Shown one piece after another: positions 17,505 to 26,127 of a DNA stretch of 64,000 bases (position 1 is the stretch's first letter; each line of letters begins with the position of its first letter). Under the pieces are notes generated by a model, which saw only the letters and a program-made list of their open reading frames with translations, ran no database searches and was not told the DNA's origin. The stretch is from Polynucleobacter sp. UB-Piko-W3 (GTDB lineage: Bacteria; Pseudomonadota; Gammaproteobacteria; Burkholderiales; Burkholderiaceae). A program made the position numbers and the translations under genes. Location of the stretch: NCBI RefSeq assembly GCF_018881635.1, contig NZ_JACVPY010000002.1, positions 953,545 to 1,017,544 on the forward strand, read 5' to 3'.

Positions 17505-17912
17505 TTATGCGCGCTGATGAACTAACGCAGCATTTAACTGCTCAAAACTTTGGGCAATACGTAGCAGCTCCTCAGTTGGTAGCTGCCTGACAACCTCACC
17601 CGTATCGGGGTTGGTTACTCTGACAATATGATAACCAGTTGTGCTATCAACAGAGAAAGCCAAGTTACGGCCCATTGAATTCACGAAGCTTTGGATTTGC
17701 TGCGCGGCTTTAGCAACCACTTCCCTTGTAGGTGCAGCAGCTTCATTAACGTTTGATGGCTTAATCTCAGTGCTGGCAACGACAGATACAGCTTCTGCAT
17801 CACTTTTAACTGGTGCAGCAACCCGATCAGGAACAGAACCAGCCGAAGACATTACGCCCAGGCCACTATTTGAGGCTACTGGGGCGGGACTTATTGCGGT
17901 GACTTGACTCAT
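17505..17912 (-). CDS. flaG: FlaG-family flagellar protein
   Basis: FlaG proteins are small and affect filament length in several bacteria. The 135-aa product has a variable N-terminal half and the conserved FlaG C-terminal domain (about 65-130) with FSVDSTTGYHIVRVTNPDTG and VVRQLPTEELLRIAQSF. It lies between fliC and fliD, the common location. An AAGGAG ribosome-binding site precedes the ATG. It may be transcribed by read-through from fliC. Confidence 0.92.
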   Translation of the reverse strand: MSQVTAISPAPVASNSGLGVMSSAGSVPDRVAAPVKSDAEAVSVVASTEIKPSNVNEAAAPTREVVAKAAQQIQSFVNSMGRNLAFSVDSTTGYHIVRVTNPDTGEVVRQLPTEELLRIAQSFEQLNAALVHQRA

Positions 17913-17937
17913 AACCTACTCCTTCTTAAATTGCAAA

Positions 17938-17969
17938 ATGCAAAGGCTGAATTTCTTCAGGCTTTGCAT
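17938..17969 (-). terminator. Hairpin terminator after fliC
   Basis: Two 14-nt arms (ATGCAAAGGCTGAA and TTCAGGCTTTGCAT) pair with a single mismatch around a 4-nt loop. On the minus strand the hairpin is followed by TTTTGCAATTT. It would limit read-through from the highly expressed flagellin gene into flaG. Confidence 0.7.
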
Positions 17970-17983
17970 TAATCCTATACTAA

Positions 17984-19180
17984 TTACTTCAACAATGACA
18001 GAACAACGTTTGGCATCTGGTTTGCCTGTGCCAACATCGCTGTTGCTGCTTGTTGCATAATCTGACCCTTAGTCAACTTTGCAGTTTCTGCAGCAAAGTC
18101 GGTATCAGTAATAGCTGATTTAGAGCTTTGCAAGTTAGTACTTTGAGCCTGCAAGTTTGTGCTGATATAAGAAATTCTGTTAATCAAAGAGCCCATAACG
18201 GAACGTTGATCAGAAATGTAATTAATCGCTGTATCAATATTAGTACCAAGCGTATTAAAACCTGAAGCCCACGAAGTTGTTGCTGTCGCTCCAGTATAGG
18301 CACCAACGGTAGTAATTTGTGTACCCAAGTCAGTCATAGCGGCATTGCTACCAGTTCCAGACGTAGTTTGTACATTAATCGTTTGGTACGAAATTAAATT
18401 TGCGGCCTGAGTATCTGCACCAGCCTGAAAATCCAAAGAAGGATTGCTACCACCAACGATTACTGTAAGAGTGTTTAAAGATGTTGCGGCAGCTGTTGAC
18501 ACAGTGGCGCCTGAGTGTTCCATTGTGAAGGAAATGCCCAAAGTATCAAAATTAAATTCTTGCTTACCGCCATTGCTACCCGTCGCAATAGTCTTTGTTT
18601 GAGCCAGCAGACTTGTTGCGCCAGTCAGGGTGATATTTGAACCTGAAATAGTTATTGTGTAAGTATCTGCTAGGGTACCTTTTGATGCTAAATTAGTAAT
18701 TGTTCCAGTTGTACCAACTACCTCACCATTAGTAAGTGTTCCACCAGTAATGCCAGTGGTTACGTTAATTAAGGAGTTACCATTGAATTTAGTACGTTCA
18801 GCTGTATTATTAATCTCAGTATTTAGCTGCTTGATCTCATCCATGATGTTCATCTTTTGAGCACCGGATAATGAGCCATCATAGCCCTGAGTGGCCAACT
18901 GCTTCATGCGCAACAACATATCATGAATTGTGCTCATAGAAGTATCAGCAACCTGAATCAAATTAGTTGCATCATTCAAATTGCGCACAGACTGATTTAC
19001 GCTGTTGATTTGACCTTGCATATTTTGAGAAATTGCCAATCCAGCAGCATCATCCTTGGCGCTATTGATACGCAGACCAGACGATAAGCGCATTACTGAA
19101 GAAGCCAAGGCGTTTTGAGCGCCTGATAAATTGTTTTGGGCATACAGAGAAGCCAAGTTGGTGTTAATTACTGTACTCAT
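17984..19180 (-). CDS. fliC: Flagellin FliC (main filament subunit)
   Basis: This 398-aa flagellin has canonical D0/D1 ends. The N-terminus begins MSTVINTNLASLYAQNNL with RLSSGLRINSAKDDAAGLAI. The C-terminus has DTDFAAETAKLTKGQIMQQA and ends VVLSLLK. The central variable region (about 140-300) is Thr/Gly/Ser-rich. AAGGAG precedes the ATG, and a sigma-28-like promoter lies at 19245-19272. The standard size and ends make it the likely major filament protein, compared with the giant flagellin divergently encoded next to it. Confidence 0.97.
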   Translation of the reverse strand: MSTVINTNLASLYAQNNLSGAQNALASSVMRLSSGLRINSAKDDAAGLAISQNMQGQINSVNQSVRNLNDATNLIQVADTSMSTIHDMLLRMKQLATQGYDGSLSGAQKMNIMDEIKQLNTEINNTAERTKFNGNSLINVTTGITGGTLTNGEVVGTTGTITNLASKGTLADTYTITISGSNITLTGATSLLAQTKTIATGSNGGKQEFNFDTLGISFTMEHSGATVSTAAATSLNTLTVIVGGSNPSLDFQAGADTQAANLISYQTINVQTTSGTGSNAAMTDLGTQITTVGAYTGATATTSWASGFNTLGTNIDTAINYISDQRSVMGSLINRISYISTNLQAQSTNLQSSKSAITDTDFAAETAKLTKGQIMQQAATAMLAQANQMPNVVLSLLK

Positions 19181-19244
19181 GTAAATCTCCTTAGTTGAAC
19201 TGTTAAGGGAGCTTTCAACGTGGTTCCGTTCCCCTGTAAATCAC

Positions 19245-19272
19245 TTAACGGCCCCCCGCCCTTAAGCGTTTA
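19245..19272 (-). promoter_or_regulatory. Sigma-28 (FliA) promoter for fliC
   Basis: On the minus strand a TAAA -35 core is separated by 16 nt from GCCGTTAA, one mismatch from the enteric -10 consensus GCCGATAA. The usual gap in this notation is 15 nt. It lies about 65 nt upstream of the fliC ATG. FliA itself is encoded at 26989-27681. Confidence 0.75.
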
Positions 19273-19473
19273 GATCTTTTTAGGTTTCTTTTACTCCAGA
19301 GCACCAAGATATAGCTACCTAAATCAGCATAAGTCATTGATTTTGTTAGTTATATTTTAATAATTGTCTTTTTTCACCATTAAACTGTCCCTCCTAACAT
19401 CCCGGACACCCAACGTGGTGGTTGATCCCTTTGGGCCAACCTGCTGCATTTATGCTCATTTTGAAGTCTTAGG

Positions 19474-19509
19474 TAAACAAGTTACCTTTATTAGCCGTAG
19501 AGCCAATAA
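19474..19509 (+). promoter_or_regulatory. Sigma-28-like promoter for the giant flagellin
   Basis: TAAA at 19474-19477 is followed after 16 nt by GCCGTAGA (19494-19501), the same spacing as the fliC promoter. A second -10 candidate, GCCAATAA (19502-19509), matches GCCGATAA at 7 of 8 positions but has no good -35 partner. A GAGGG ribosome-binding site follows at 19524-19528. Confidence 0.6.
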
Positions 19510-19538
19510 GCCTTAGTGTTTATTGAGGGCGCATCAAC

Positions 19539-22091
19539 TTGAAAGCCAGTGAAATGGTCACCTTAAATACCAATGTTTCTTCATTAAATGCGCAACAAAG
19601 CCTTGCCCAAGCTCAAAAAGCGCTTACGGAGACCATGGTGCAGCTTTCAACGGGTAAAAGAATCAATGCTGCCCAAGATGATGCTGCCTCACTTGCCATT
19701 TCTCAGAGCATGGTGGGCCAGATTCTGGCGGTTAACCAATCTGTCAGAAATCTCAATGACGCTACTAATATGATGCAAATCGCTGACACCGGGCTTTCTT
19801 CATTGCAAGATATGTTTTTGCGTATTAATGAGTTGGCAGTCCAGGGGCGCAACGATAGCTTAACTGGCTCACAAAAAATGAATATTGTGACTGAGCTCTC
19901 TTCAATCAACCAAGAAATTAACAACGTTATCGACCGTACCAAGATGAATGGCAACGGTCTATTAACAAATTACGGCGTTCTGAATGCTGGATCCGGATTA
20001 CAACAAAACAGCACTAACGTTGGTATTTTGGATGACACGCTTGCTTCCACTATTAATGTATTGGGTGCGCGCCCCGGAATTTATAAATTCTCCAATGTAG
20101 GCGCAGATCTAACCCTAACGAAGACTGACAACAACGACAATACTCTCTGGGCGCAAACGCTGACGGTCCAAACACCGGTTGGAGCAAAAAATACTGATGT
20201 ATTGCAAACGCTAAACTACTCTGAGCTTGGCATTTCTATCACCCTTAAGAGCAGAACAAAGCCGAACAATGTTAATAACTTAACGGATAGTGGCGATGAA
20301 ATTGCACACAAGTTGAGTAATATCTTTAAGCCAATGATTATCGATGAAGCAGTTAAGTTAAATTTTGGTGCAGGTGCAACGAATGATCTTTTGGTATCTT
20401 TTAGACCTATTAACTTAACCACTGTAGCTAAGCCTGATTTGGAAATAGATGCTGCCACGCAAAATCTCAATGGTGCTAGCAATACCAATCCAACAGCAAT
20501 CCAAGTGCTGCCTGCTAGTACTACAGCAAAGGGGGCCTATTCAATCAGTATCAGCCAATCGGCAGCTGCAACAGAGTTTGAGCTCGTTGGATTTACAGGC
20601 ACTGGTGCTACAGGCGCCTTAAATACTAGCAATAGTATCGGCATTAATTCGGGATTTAACTTAACCGTTGGAACACGTACTTATATAGCTAGTAGCGGCA
20701 CAACTCCTCTTAGCGGCTCTAATGGTCAATTGGTCTCCATTAACGAATTTACCAATTGGATTAATGGTCTAAATGACCAAAACATTTCTGCACGTTTGTA
20801 CCAACGAGACACCGGCGACTACTCCATCAAAGTAGATGGCGGATCTACTGGCGCAGCAAATGCAGTCTCATTTACTAATCTAAATTTAGCAGTAGGCTTT
20901 GATCAACTTCCAGGGACTAAGATTTATGGCAATGTGAGTCTAGCAGCCGATGGAAAGTTATCAACCAGTTTCCCAAGTTACCTCAGTGGCGCAGTTGACC
21001 CAACAAGTGGTAATGCCGTCACTACATCAGCAACAACCTTTAATGGTTACGAAGGTAACAACAGTCAATACCTAAGCTTAAGTGGGCAAAACTACTCCTC
21101 TTTGTATGCAAATACAACTGCGAGTGCTAATGGCATACAAATTAACAATGAGCTTGGTCCAATCCCAGCTTATAACCCTAATTACTACCCTTACCCAAAT
21201 GCATACAACAACGCATATGACCCTGGAAGTGTTAAGTATGTTGGCGCCGGATTAGTGCCAGGGGGCTGGAGTCAATCATCTACGCCACCAGCATCTTGGT
21301 ATGTAACGCATTGGGATCGCAACTATACCTATGCATATGATGCTACTTACAACCCACTATCAGGAAGCTATAACTCCATTCGAGGAACTACTCGCGATCA
21401 ACCGAGTAGCGCAGCCTATGTAAGAGACACAAGCACCTACACTTATAACGCTACTAGTTGGGATAATAATTTCACATCAAATACTTACTTATTAAATTCA
21501 GTGATAAGTATTGATCCTGCACGTGATGCAAAATTAACCATCACAAAAGATGGTGTTTCCAGAAATATTTCTAACGACACAAACGTATTTACTGACGCCA
21601 CCTCAGGCATACAAATCAATTTAACCCCAGGCCTCCAACCCTGGGATGGGGGCGCTGCTGCAACAATTGTGGTTGGCGACCCTCAGCCAGCCTTGCCACG
21701 TAATAACTCAAATCTTGTAGCGGTAGATGAAAAAATTACCGCCATGAATAGCTTTAGCACCAATACGTCGAAAACGGACTGGAAGGATGCCTTTGACTAC
21801 CTTCAAGATCAGGCTAATAAAGCCCTAGATTACCTCTCTTATGAGCGCAGTATTATCGGCGGGCAAATGAATCAAGTGGCTTACATCAATACAAATTTAC
21901 GCTCGCAAAGTGTGAATCTTGAAAAATCGAACTCTGATTTGCTTGATACTGATGTTGCTTCTGCCTCGGCAAAACTTGCTAAAGGTGAAATTCAACAAAG
22001 GGTAGCAGCGCAGATGATTACCCAAGCCAATTCACTGGTAAATCCGATTCGAACATTGATCAATCTATGGGATGACATTAAATCTAAGTAA
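19539..22091 (+). CDS. Giant flagellin with large central insertion
   Basis: This 850-aa flagellin is about twice the size of FliC. Conserved ends are present: TLNTNVSSLNAQQSLAQAQK and LSTGKRINAAQDDAASLAIS at the N-terminus, DTDVASASAKLAKGEIQQRV near the C-terminus. The tail is atypical, ending NLWDDIKSK instead of a short hydrophobic end. The central 600 residues include a FliD-like domain (343-448) and a Tyr/Asn/Trp-rich segment (541-650, 17 Tyr in 110 residues). I use the TTG start at 19539 because GAGGG lies 10 nt upstream. An ATG at 19554 is an alternative that gives a canonical flagellin N-terminus. It is probably a minor or surface-decorating filament protein. Confidence 0.88.
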   Translation: MKASEMVTLNTNVSSLNAQQSLAQAQKALTETMVQLSTGKRINAAQDDAASLAISQSMVGQILAVNQSVRNLNDATNMMQIADTGLSSLQDMFLRINELAVQGRNDSLTGSQKMNIVTELSSINQEINNVIDRTKMNGNGLLTNYGVLNAGSGLQQNSTNVGILDDTLASTINVLGARPGIYKFSNVGADLTLTKTDNNDNTLWAQTLTVQTPVGAKNTDVLQTLNYSELGISITLKSRTKPNNVNNLTDSGDEIAHKLSNIFKPMIIDEAVKLNFGAGATNDLLVSFRPINLTTVAKPDLEIDAATQNLNGASNTNPTAIQVLPASTTAKGAYSISISQSAAATEFELVGFTGTGATGALNTSNSIGINSGFNLTVGTRTYIASSGTTPLSGSNGQLVSINEFTNWINGLNDQNISARLYQRDTGDYSIKVDGGSTGAANAVSFTNLNLAVGFDQLPGTKIYGNVSLAADGKLSTSFPSYLSGAVDPTSGNAVTTSATTFNGYEGNNSQYLSLSGQNYSSLYANTTASANGIQINNELGPIPAYNPNYYPYPNAYNNAYDPGSVKYVGAGLVPGGWSQSSTPPASWYVTHWDRNYTYAYDATYNPLSGSYNSIRGTTRDQPSSAAYVRDTSTYTYNATSWDNNFTSNTYLLNSVISIDPARDAKLTITKDGVSRNISNDTNVFTDATSGIQINLTPGLQPWDGGAAATIVVGDPQPALPRNNSNLVAVDEKITAMNSFSTNTSKTDWKDAFDYLQDQANKALDYLSYERSIIGGQMNQVAYINTNLRSQSVNLEKSNSDLLDTDVASASAKLAKGEIQQRVAAQMITQANSLVNPIRTLINLWDDIKSK

Positions 22092-22113
22092 GTCTCTGAT
22101 ATTCAAAATCCAA

Positions 22114-22135
22114 GGCCGCCCCTAGCGGCCTTTTT
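22114..22135 (+). terminator. Terminator after the giant flagellin gene
   Basis: GGCCGC and GCGGCC pair around CCCTA and are followed by TTTTT, 22 nt after the stop codon. Confidence 0.88.
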
Positions 22136-22176
22136 CTTGACCCTCTTTTAGTAAAAAACCATATTTATCAATCAGT

Positions 22177-22223
22177 TAGAACTTTTTTGCCACCTTTACA
22201 GTTTAACATCGGCAAAATTTGCC
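22177..22223 (+). promoter_or_regulatory. Operator-like elements upstream of flhA
   Basis: TAGAACTTTTTTGCC (22177-22191) and the palindrome GGCAAAATTTGCC (22211-22223) are exact copies of elements in the fliF/fleS gap. They lie about 160-200 nt before the flhA ATG, in the same order and orientation as upstream of fleS. This supports a common regulator of the flhA-flhF-flhG-fliA operon and the fliF/fleSR units. The identity of the regulator is unknown. Confidence 0.6.
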
Positions 22224-22380
22224 ATTTTTGGTGTTTTTCTCAATGAAATCAGGTATATTTAGGGCTGTTTAGGGAGCTAACCACTAGATATAGTGATTTT
22301 TTCCTTTTTTGTGAATGTGCGCTATTTCGATACACACTTTCGCTTTTTTTGATCATTTTTCGGGCAAAAGACCTATACGC

Positions 22381-24471
22381 ATGAAAATCCTGGGTTTTGA
22401 CACCTCCAAGCTGCCGAGTCCTTCGGCACAAGGCGCCATCCCGATTCTGGTTCTTTTAGTCCTGATCATGATGCTGGTGCCCTTGCCAGCAATTCTTTTG
22501 GATGTGCTCTTTACCTTCAATATTGCGCTATCGATCATCGTACTGTTTACAGCGATCAATATTAAGAGCTTTAAAGACTTCGTTGCGTTTCCTACAGTAT
22601 TGCTCTTAACCACCCTACTGCGCCTATCCCTTAACGTCGCCTCTACTCGTATTGTGCTGATGGATGGTTACAAAGGCACGGATGCGGCCGGTAAGGTCAT
22701 TGAAGCCTTTGGGGTGTTTTTGATTGGCGGCAACTTTGCTGTCGGTATCGTGATCTTCATTGTGATCACCATCATTAACTTTGTGGTGATCACCAAGGGT
22801 TCTGGTCGTGTTGCTGAAGTATCTGCCCGCTTTGCACTCGATTCGATGCCAGGTAAACAAATGGCAATCGATGCAGATTTAAATGCAGGCCTGATTCAAC
22901 AAGATGAAGCGAAGGCACGTCGTGCTGATGTCGCCCAAGAAGCAGACTTCTTTGGTTCCATGGATGGTGCGTCTAAATTTGTGCGTGGCGATGCGATGGC
23001 TGGCATCATGATTTTGGTCATCAACCTCATCGGTGGTTTGCTAATCGGCGTACTGCAACATGACATGGATTTTGGTAAGGCTCTTTCTACTTTTGCATCA
23101 TTGACGATTGGTGATGGCTTGGTTGCCCAAATTCCGGCGCTGATCATTTCTACTGCAGCAGGTATTTTGGTTACCCGTGTTGCTACCGAAGATGATTTCT
23201 CGGGGCAGGTCTCTAAGCAATTTGAAGCCAATAGCAATGCATTAGGAGTAGTAGCTGCCGTCTTAGGTATCTTGGGCGTGCTGCCTGGTATGCCTCACTT
23301 TATCTTCTTGGCCTTTGCGGTATTTTTTGGCGCACTTGCCTATATCACGCATCAGCGTATTAAAAAAGAAAGTGCTGCAGCCAAGATAGCAGCAGCACAG
23401 CCAGTGACCAATGAAGAACTCGAGTGGAAAGATGTTCCGATTGTTGAGCCTCTCTGTTTGGAGTTGGCTTATCGTCTGATTCCTTTGGTAGATAAAGGTG
23501 ATGAAAGTGATTTGATTAAACGCATCAAAGCGATTCGTCGTAAGTTTGTGACGCAAGTAGGATTCTTAATTCCGTCGGTACATATTCGTGATAACTTGCA
23601 ACTGAGCGCTGAGACCTATCGGGTTTTGTTATACGGCGCAGAAATTGGTCGTGGTCAATGCTTACCTGATCGCTTATTAGCGATTCAACAAAGTGGTACT
23701 GAAAAAATTCCTGGTATTGAAGTGAAAGATCCAACTTTTGGGATGCCTGCTGTTTGGATCGAGCGTCGCCAACGCGATGAAGCGATTGCCAAAGGCTATA
23801 CCGTGGTTGAACCTGCTGTCGTGATCACTACCCATTTAGATCATCTCATTCATCAGCACGCTGCAGAACTCTTAGGTAGACAAGAAACCCAAGACTTACT
23901 CGATCACTTTAAGATGAGTTATCCAAAGTTGGTCGAAGATGTCATTCCAAAAATAGTGAGCGTTGCGCAGTTGCAGCGCATTTTGCAATTACTGCTCGAA
24001 GAGAATGTGCCTATTAAAGACTTGCGGACGATCTTGGAAGTATCCAGCGAGTATGCAGGCAAGCTGAATGATCCCCTGGAAATTCTGCCGCATATTCGGT
24101 ATGCATTACGCCGTACGATTGTGCAAGACACCTTGGGAGATGGTGTTAATTTTCAGGTGCTTGGTATCCAACCCGAATTTGAGCGCTTAATTGAGCAGTC
24201 GATTGGTGCAGGCGCTATCGCTCCCGATGGCTTAATTGAACCTTCATTGGCACGTATGTTTGGTGAAGAGGTCATCAAAGGGGTGCAGGAGATGGAAAAT
24301 GAAAACCTCCCCCCAGTCATTGTGAGCGGCACTCGGACTAGGGCTACTATCTCCAGAATTGCTCGTCGGGTTTGCCCGCAGGCCATCATCCTGGCGCTGA
24401 GCGAGCTGCCGCCGACTGCAAATCTGGCTTTTTACAAGGTTCTTTGTTCCCAAACCGGCAAAAACCCCTAA
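22381..24471 (+). CDS. flhA: Flagellar export gate protein FlhA
   Basis: FlhA forms the nonameric ring of the flagellar export gate and docks chaperone-substrate complexes. From the ATG at 22381 the product is 696 aa, normal for FlhA. An upstream in-frame ATG at 22315 would add 22 unrelated residues and is less likely. About eight membrane helices occupy residues 10-320, with the conserved FHIPEP-like cytoplasmic linker region (GSGRVAEVSARFALDSMPGK) inside. The C-terminal cytoplasmic domain follows. flhB does not precede it, unlike in many genomes. flhF lies 36 nt downstream. Confidence 0.97.
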   Translation: MKILGFDTSKLPSPSAQGAIPILVLLVLIMMLVPLPAILLDVLFTFNIALSIIVLFTAINIKSFKDFVAFPTVLLLTTLLRLSLNVASTRIVLMDGYKGTDAAGKVIEAFGVFLIGGNFAVGIVIFIVITIINFVVITKGSGRVAEVSARFALDSMPGKQMAIDADLNAGLIQQDEAKARRADVAQEADFFGSMDGASKFVRGDAMAGIMILVINLIGGLLIGVLQHDMDFGKALSTFASLTIGDGLVAQIPALIISTAAGILVTRVATEDDFSGQVSKQFEANSNALGVVAAVLGILGVLPGMPHFIFLAFAVFFGALAYITHQRIKKESAAAKIAAAQPVTNEELEWKDVPIVEPLCLELAYRLIPLVDKGDESDLIKRIKAIRRKFVTQVGFLIPSVHIRDNLQLSAETYRVLLYGAEIGRGQCLPDRLLAIQQSGTEKIPGIEVKDPTFGMPAVWIERRQRDEAIAKGYTVVEPAVVITTHLDHLIHQHAAELLGRQETQDLLDHFKMSYPKLVEDVIPKIVSVAQLQRILQLLLEENVPIKDLRTILEVSSEYAGKLNDPLEILPHIRYALRRTIVQDTLGDGVNFQVLGIQPEFERLIEQSIGAGAIAPDGLIEPSLARMFGEEVIKGVQEMENENLPPVIVSGTRTRATISRIARRVCPQAIILALSELPPTANLAFYKVLCSQTGKNP

Positions 24472-24507
24472 AATCAACCCTAGAGAGAATTATTTCGGAG
24501 TTAACGT

Positions 24508-26127
24508 ATGGGTCCACAAAAATTTATAGCAGCCAATACCGCTGACGCTTTAAAGCTCATACGTGCCGAGATGGGTCCTGATGCTATGGTGCTCTCGACC
24601 AAAGATACTGATCAAGGCGTTGAGGTAATGGCTATCACTTCTGGTGATTTAGCAAACCTTTCTTCACGCTCTGAACTCATTAACCCAGAACATGGTGAAC
24701 ATGGCGTCTTTTCAGAGCGCTCCCTAGAACGCTCAGGATTATCGGATAAGTTTGCTAGCGCCATTGCTAGGCGAGCACCTTCTCCTGCACCCTCGCCTTC
24801 TGCTAGAACGTATCCGGATGTACCCAGTGGTATTGTGCGGCGTAACCCTGCTAGAGCTGAGCGCTCTATTCGTGCTCCTGGTGCCGAGGCTTTTTTACCG
24901 ACTTCATTTAATGATGCAGAGCGCATTCCACGAGGATCGGCTAATGTCATCAATCCTTCTAATAATGATGCAATCTTTAGCGCCAGCCTTGCAGCGAACA
25001 CCAAAGCAGCGCAAGAGGCTGCAGCGCTCAATGCTATGAAAAATGCAGCGCAAAGTGCAGCGCAAAGTATCCGTGCTGCAAGCGGCTTTATCCCTGCCAG
25101 CGCTCCATTAAGTATCCCCACCGCCCCCATTGCAGGACCAGCCGAAAGTTCACCGAAAGTAGAAAAGTTACTTTCTGAAATCAGCGAAGTGAAGCAACTA
25201 TTGCAATCACACGTTGCTGGCAGTTTTTGGGGCAACCTGCAACAAGAAAATACTCGCATCACCGAGGTTGTAAAACATCTTCTCAATTGCGGCTTTTCAC
25301 CAAAACTGGTTGCAGAGATCTCCCAAAATCTTCCTGAGAATTTGAGCGTATTGCACTTATTGAAAAATGCTCGGGAGCAAGTTAAATGCATGATGAAAAC
25401 ATCCCATGCATTTGATACTTTTGATCGCGGTGGCGTATTTGCGTTTATTGGCCCCACTGGAGTTGGTAAAACCACTACGGTTGCCAAGATTGCTGCCCGC
25501 TGTGTGCTGCGCTATGGTCGCAATCAAGTCGCTTTGCTCACAACCGATACCTATCGTATTGGCGCTCAGGAACAACTCAAAACTTTTGCCAAAATATTGG
25601 GCTTATCGGTTACTGCAGTCAGAGATAGCGAAGACTTGGCTGCCAAAATTAAAGACTTTTCAAATCGCAAGATCATTTTGCTAGATACCGCTGGCGTAAG
25701 CCAACGCGATACCCTCATGGTTGAGCAATCTCATTTGCTAGAACATGGCTCTGGTAAAGCACGTCGGATCTTGGTGATGAGCTCCACTACCGATCTGCGC
25801 ACTCAAGAAGAAGTGATTAATTTACACAATCAAGCAATGCAAAATACCCATGGTGAAAAGTTAGATCATGTCATCATTACCAAAATTGATGAAGCAGCCC
25901 ACTTAGCCCCAGTGATCGATAGTGTCATTCGGCATAATCTATCCCTCTTGTTTGTATCTAATGGTCAACGTGTTCCAGAAGATCTCAGCCAGCCTGATAT
26001 CAATTATTTAAGCCACCGCGCGATGGCTATGCGCGCTTTCTCTGAAACATTCTCACTGACTGACGAGCAAGTTCCTGCCCTACTTTCTGATCATTTGGGC
26101 GACTGGATTCGCAAAGTAAATCAATGA
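24508..26127 (+). CDS. flhF: Flagellar placement GTPase FlhF
   Basis: FlhF is an SRP-type GTPase that marks the pole or site where the flagellum is built. The 539-aa product has a B domain, an Ala/Pro/Ser-rich linker (about 90-210) and an NG domain with G1 GPTGVGKTTTVAK (about 314-326), TTDTYRIGAQEQL, DTAGVSQRD and a TKIDEA motif. GGAG precedes the ATG with good spacing. It overlaps the flhG-like gene by 4 nt. Confidence 0.95.
   Translation: MGPQKFIAANTADALKLIRAEMGPDAMVLSTKDTDQGVEVMAITSGDLANLSSRSELINPEHGEHGVFSERSLERSGLSDKFASAIARRAPSPAPSPSARTYPDVPSGIVRRNPARAERSIRAPGAEAFLPTSFNDAERIPRGSANVINPSNNDAIFSASLAANTKAAQEAAALNAMKNAAQSAAQSIRAASGFIPASAPLSIPTAPIAGPAESSPKVEKLLSEISEVKQLLQSHVAGSFWGNLQQENTRITEVVKHLLNCGFSPKLVAEISQNLPENLSVLHLLKNAREQVKCMMKTSHAFDTFDRGGVFAFIGPTGVGKTTTVAKIAARCVLRYGRNQVALLTTDTYRIGAQEQLKTFAKILGLSVTAVRDSEDLAAKIKDFSNRKIILLDTAGVSQRDTLMVEQSHLLEHGSGKARRILVMSSTTDLRTQEEVINLHNQAMQNTHGEKLDHVIITKIDEAAHLAPVIDSVIRHNLSLLFVSNGQRVPEDLSQPDINYLSHRAMAMRAFSETFSLTDEQVPALLSDHLGDWIRKVNQ

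Larger units (their letters stand above)
19181..19538. other. Intergenic region between divergent flagellin genes
   Basis: This 358-nt gap contains no credible ORF. It holds the fliC leader (minus) and two sigma-28-like promoters facing outwards, described separately. The middle part (about 19290-19400) is AT-rich. I see no other repeat I would defend. Confidence 0.7.

Noticed and set aside
19216-19419. CAACGTGGT repeated at 19216-19224 and 19411-19419 between the flagellin genes
   Set aside because: A 9-mer twice in 200 nt could be chance, and the copies are in different positions relative to the two promoters.
24612-25487. 291-aa frame antisense to flhF
   Set aside because: It lies entirely inside flhF on the other strand. 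Composition follows the flhF codon pattern and no ribosome-binding site or family motif is visible.
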